45,449 nt of DNA from an uncultured Alphaproteobacteria bacterium (lineage in GTDB: Bacteria > Pseudomonadota > Alphaproteobacteria > Methylaequorales > Methylaequoraceae). Shown one piece after another: positions 43,725 to 45,449 of this stretch. Within the stretch, counting starts at the first letter, position 1. Every line of letters begins with the position of its first letter. The notes under the pieces are model-generated. The model did not search any database. It was not told where the DNA came from and saw only the letters and a program-made list of their open reading frames with translations. The translations under genes and the position numbers were made by a program. The DNA is taken from the NCBI GenBank assembly GCA_902530985.1, contig CACACI010000009.1, positions 1 to 45,449 on the forward strand. Direction: 5' to 3'.

Positions 43725-44889
43725 AAGAGAAAACTATTCACTTAACTTTGGGCCTCAGCATCCAGCTGCTCACGGTGTTCTTCGTCTTGTATTAGAACTT
43801 GATGGAGAAGTGGTTGAAAGAGCTGATCCACATATAGGTTTACTTCATAGAGGAACTGAAAAATTAATAGAAAATAAAACATATCTTCAAGCCTTACCAT
43901 ACTTTGACAGACTAGATTATGTTTCTCCAATGTGTCAAGAACACGCATTTGCCCTTGCAGTTGAGAAACTTCTTAATATTAAAGTTCCAATTAGAGGTCA
44001 ATTTATTAGAGTTATTTTCTCTGAAATAACAAGAATTCTAAATCATATATTAAATCTAACAACTTTTGCATTAGATGTTGGGGCAATGACACCTTTCTTG
44101 TGGTTATTTGAAGAAAGAGAAGTTTTGATGGAGTTTTATGAAAGAGTCTCAGGCTCAAGGTTGCATTCGGCATACTTTCGTCCTGGAGGTGTCCATAGAG
44201 ATCTGCCGGATGGATTAATAGAGGATATTGTGCTTTTTTGTAAAAGATTTCCAAAACAAATTGATGATTTAGAGAGACTACTAGAAACTAATAGAATTTT
44301 TAGACAAAGAAGTGTTGATATAGGAAAGATTAGTAAAGAGGATGCTATCAATAAGGGTTTTTCTGGGCCATGTTTAAGAGCCTCAGGTGTTGAATGGGAC
44401 TTGAGAAGGAATCAACCCTATGATTGTTATTCAAGCTTAGAATTTAAAATTCCAATTGGAACAAATGGAGACTGTTTTGAGAGGTTTCTTGTAAGAGTAG
44501 AAGAAATGAGACAATCAATTCTAATTATCGAGCAATGTTTGAAGAAATTCCCTAAAGGAAAATGTATTGCTGATGACCCAAGAATCGTTCCACCAAAAAG
44601 AAAAGAAATGAAATCCTCCATGGAATCACTAATTAATCATTTTAAACTTTTTACAGAAGGTTTTCATGTTCCTGTTGGTGAAACATATACTTGCGTAGAA
44701 GCTCCTAAAGGTGAATTTGGAGTATATTTAGTATCTGATGGAACAAATAGACCTTATCGATGCAAAATTAGAGCTCCTGGATTTCCACTTCTTCAAGCAA
44801 CTGAATTTCTTTCAAAAGGTCATATGCTATCAGATTTAGTTGCAATTATTGGTAGCCTTGACATAGTTTTTGGTGAGATAGATAGATGA
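43717..44889 (+). CDS. nuoD: NADH-quinone oxidoreductase subunit D
   Basis: A 390-residue subunit (49 kDa type) forming the quinone pocket. [14 protein letters not shown] with the conserved His, [32 protein letters not shown] and the C-terminal DIVFGEIDR are all present. The ATG at 43717 fits the family N terminus and overlaps nuoC by eight bases; a GTG at 43678 with AAGGA ahead of it, or an ATG at 43696, would lengthen the protein by 13 or 7 residues. Confidence 0.95.
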   Translation: MTKRENYSLNFGPQHPAAHGVLRLVLELDGEVVERADPHIGLLHRGTEKLIENKTYLQALPYFDRLDYVSPMCQEHAFALAVEKLLNIKVPIRGQFIRVIFSEITRILNHILNLTTFALDVGAMTPFLWLFEEREVLMEFYERVSGSRLHSAYFRPGGVHRDLPDGLIEDIVLFCKRFPKQIDDLERLLETNRIFRQRSVDIGKISKEDAINKGFSGPCLRASGVEWDLRRNQPYDCYSSLEFKIPIGTNGDCFERFLVRVEEMRQSILIIEQCLKKFPKGKCIADDPRIVPPKRKEMKSSMESLINHFKLFTEGFHVPVGETYTCVEAPKGEFGVYLVSDGTNRPYRCKIRAPGFPLLQATEFLSKGHMLSDLVAIIGSLDIVFGEIDR

Positions 44890-45449
44890 GTAATAGTAAT
44901 TTTAAACTTGTTGCTGGTGATTCAATTCAACCAAAGGAATTTCGTTTTAATTCAGTTAATCTTCAAAAAGCAAAAAAAATATTAAAAACTTATCCATCGA
45001 CATATAAAGAAAGTTCTATAATGCCTTTATTATCTTTGGCTCAAAATCAAAATAAAGGTTGGATTCCAAAAAAAGCAATAGAATACATATCACAATTCAT
45101 TAAAGTACCTGAAATAAAAGTACTTGAATTAGCTACATTTTATTCTATGTATAACTTGTCTCCCGTAGGCAAATTTCATATTGAAGTTTGTACGACCACT
45201 CCCTGTATGCTCAGAGGTTCAGACAGAATGCTTGACTTATGTAAAAAAAAACTAGGAATTGATATTGGAGAAACTTCTAAAGATAAATTTTTTTCAATAT
45301 CTAAAGTTGAATGTCTAGGAGCTTGTGTAAATGCTCCGGTAGTAAAAATCAATGAAAATTATTATGAAGACCTGAATTCAAATTCGCTTGAAATTTTAAT
45401 TAATAACCTCCGAATCGATAGAAAAGTTAAAATCGGCCCTCAATCAAAA
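44886..45449 (+). CDS. nuoE: NADH-quinone oxidoreductase subunit E (cut by window edge)
   Basis: The first 188 codons of the 24 kDa subunit, which carries [2Fe-2S] cluster N1a. The four ligands are in VCTTTPCML and [10 protein letters not shown], and [17 protein letters not shown] is the typical preceding block. The ATG overlaps the nuoD stop by four bases. The gene continues beyond the right edge. Confidence 0.93.
   Translation, partial: MSNSNFKLVAGDSIQPKEFRFNSVNLQKAKKILKTYPSTYKESSIMPLLSLAQNQNKGWIPKKAIEYISQFIKVPEIKVLELATFYSMYNLSPVGKFHIEVCTTTPCMLRGSDRMLDLCKKKLGIDIGETSKDKFFSISKVECLGACVNAPVVKINENYYEDLNSNSLEILINNLRIDRKVKIGPQSK

Noticed and set aside
1-45449. Insertion sequences, prophage genes and CRISPR arrays.
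   Set aside because: No transposase, integrase, phage structural gene or regularly spaced repeat was seen anywhere in the window.

Overview
The window is a very AT-rich, densely packed stretch of bacterial chromosome. The order tRNA-Leu, tig, clpP, clpX, lon, hup, tRNA-Val, tRNA-Asp, nuoABCDE, together with the protein sequences, points to Alphaproteobacteria. The base composition, tiny intergenic gaps, overlapping stop/start codons and lysine/asparagine/isoleucine-rich proteins suggest a streamlined, probably marine, lineage of the Pelagibacterales/HIMB59 type. I cannot fix the clade from sequence alone. I see no insertion sequence, prophage or CRISPR array.

Layout. 1-4.0 kb is loosely packed accessory DNA: the start of a TPR protein, a secreted protein, a large membrane protein, a membrane-anchored transglutaminase-like protein, and gaps holding several tRNA-like scraps. 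4.1-6.2 kb is a MoxR-type AAA ATPase with a CoxE-like von Willebrand protein. 6.3-10.2 kb (minus) is an ATP-grasp / Alpha-E / transglutaminase operon with a siderophore-interacting flavoprotein added at its end and a structured element just before its first start codon. 10.4-14.2 kb is a glucosylglycerate module: phosphatase, glucosyl-3-phosphoglycerate synthase (apparently starting at ATT) and a GH13 phosphorylase, so both synthesis and phosphorolysis of a compatible solute. 14.3-22.3 kb holds a cyclic-nucleotide-binding protein, a 10-TM metal exporter, an ABC-2 exporter, a lactate permease, endonuclease III and a glutamine amidotransferase.

22.4-30.9 kb is the least explained part. It has a 646-residue protein with faint PEP-carboxykinase-like signatures, a TerB-like protein facing a membrane-anchored J-domain protein, a 25-residue PqqA-like peptide gene with no other pqq gene in the window, a photolyase/cryptochrome-like protein whose domains look swapped, and several small secreted or membrane proteins. 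30.2-33.9 kb carries trmL, bioB and nnr. 33.9-45.4 kb is conserved core: protein quality control (trigger factor, ClpP, ClpX, Lon), HU, family-5 uracil-DNA glycosylase, two tRNAs and the start of the complex I operon, cut by the window edge inside nuoE.

Recurrent themes are non-ATG starts placed 6-7 bases after a strong ribosome binding site, TATAAT boxes only 5-10 bases before ATG codons that lack such a site, and inverted repeats built across both stop codons of convergent gene pairs. The best candidates for new biology are the PqqA-like gene, the PEPCK-like protein, the swapped photolyase, the leader hairpin of the ATP-grasp operon, the ATT start of gpgS and the mini-tRNA-like scraps.
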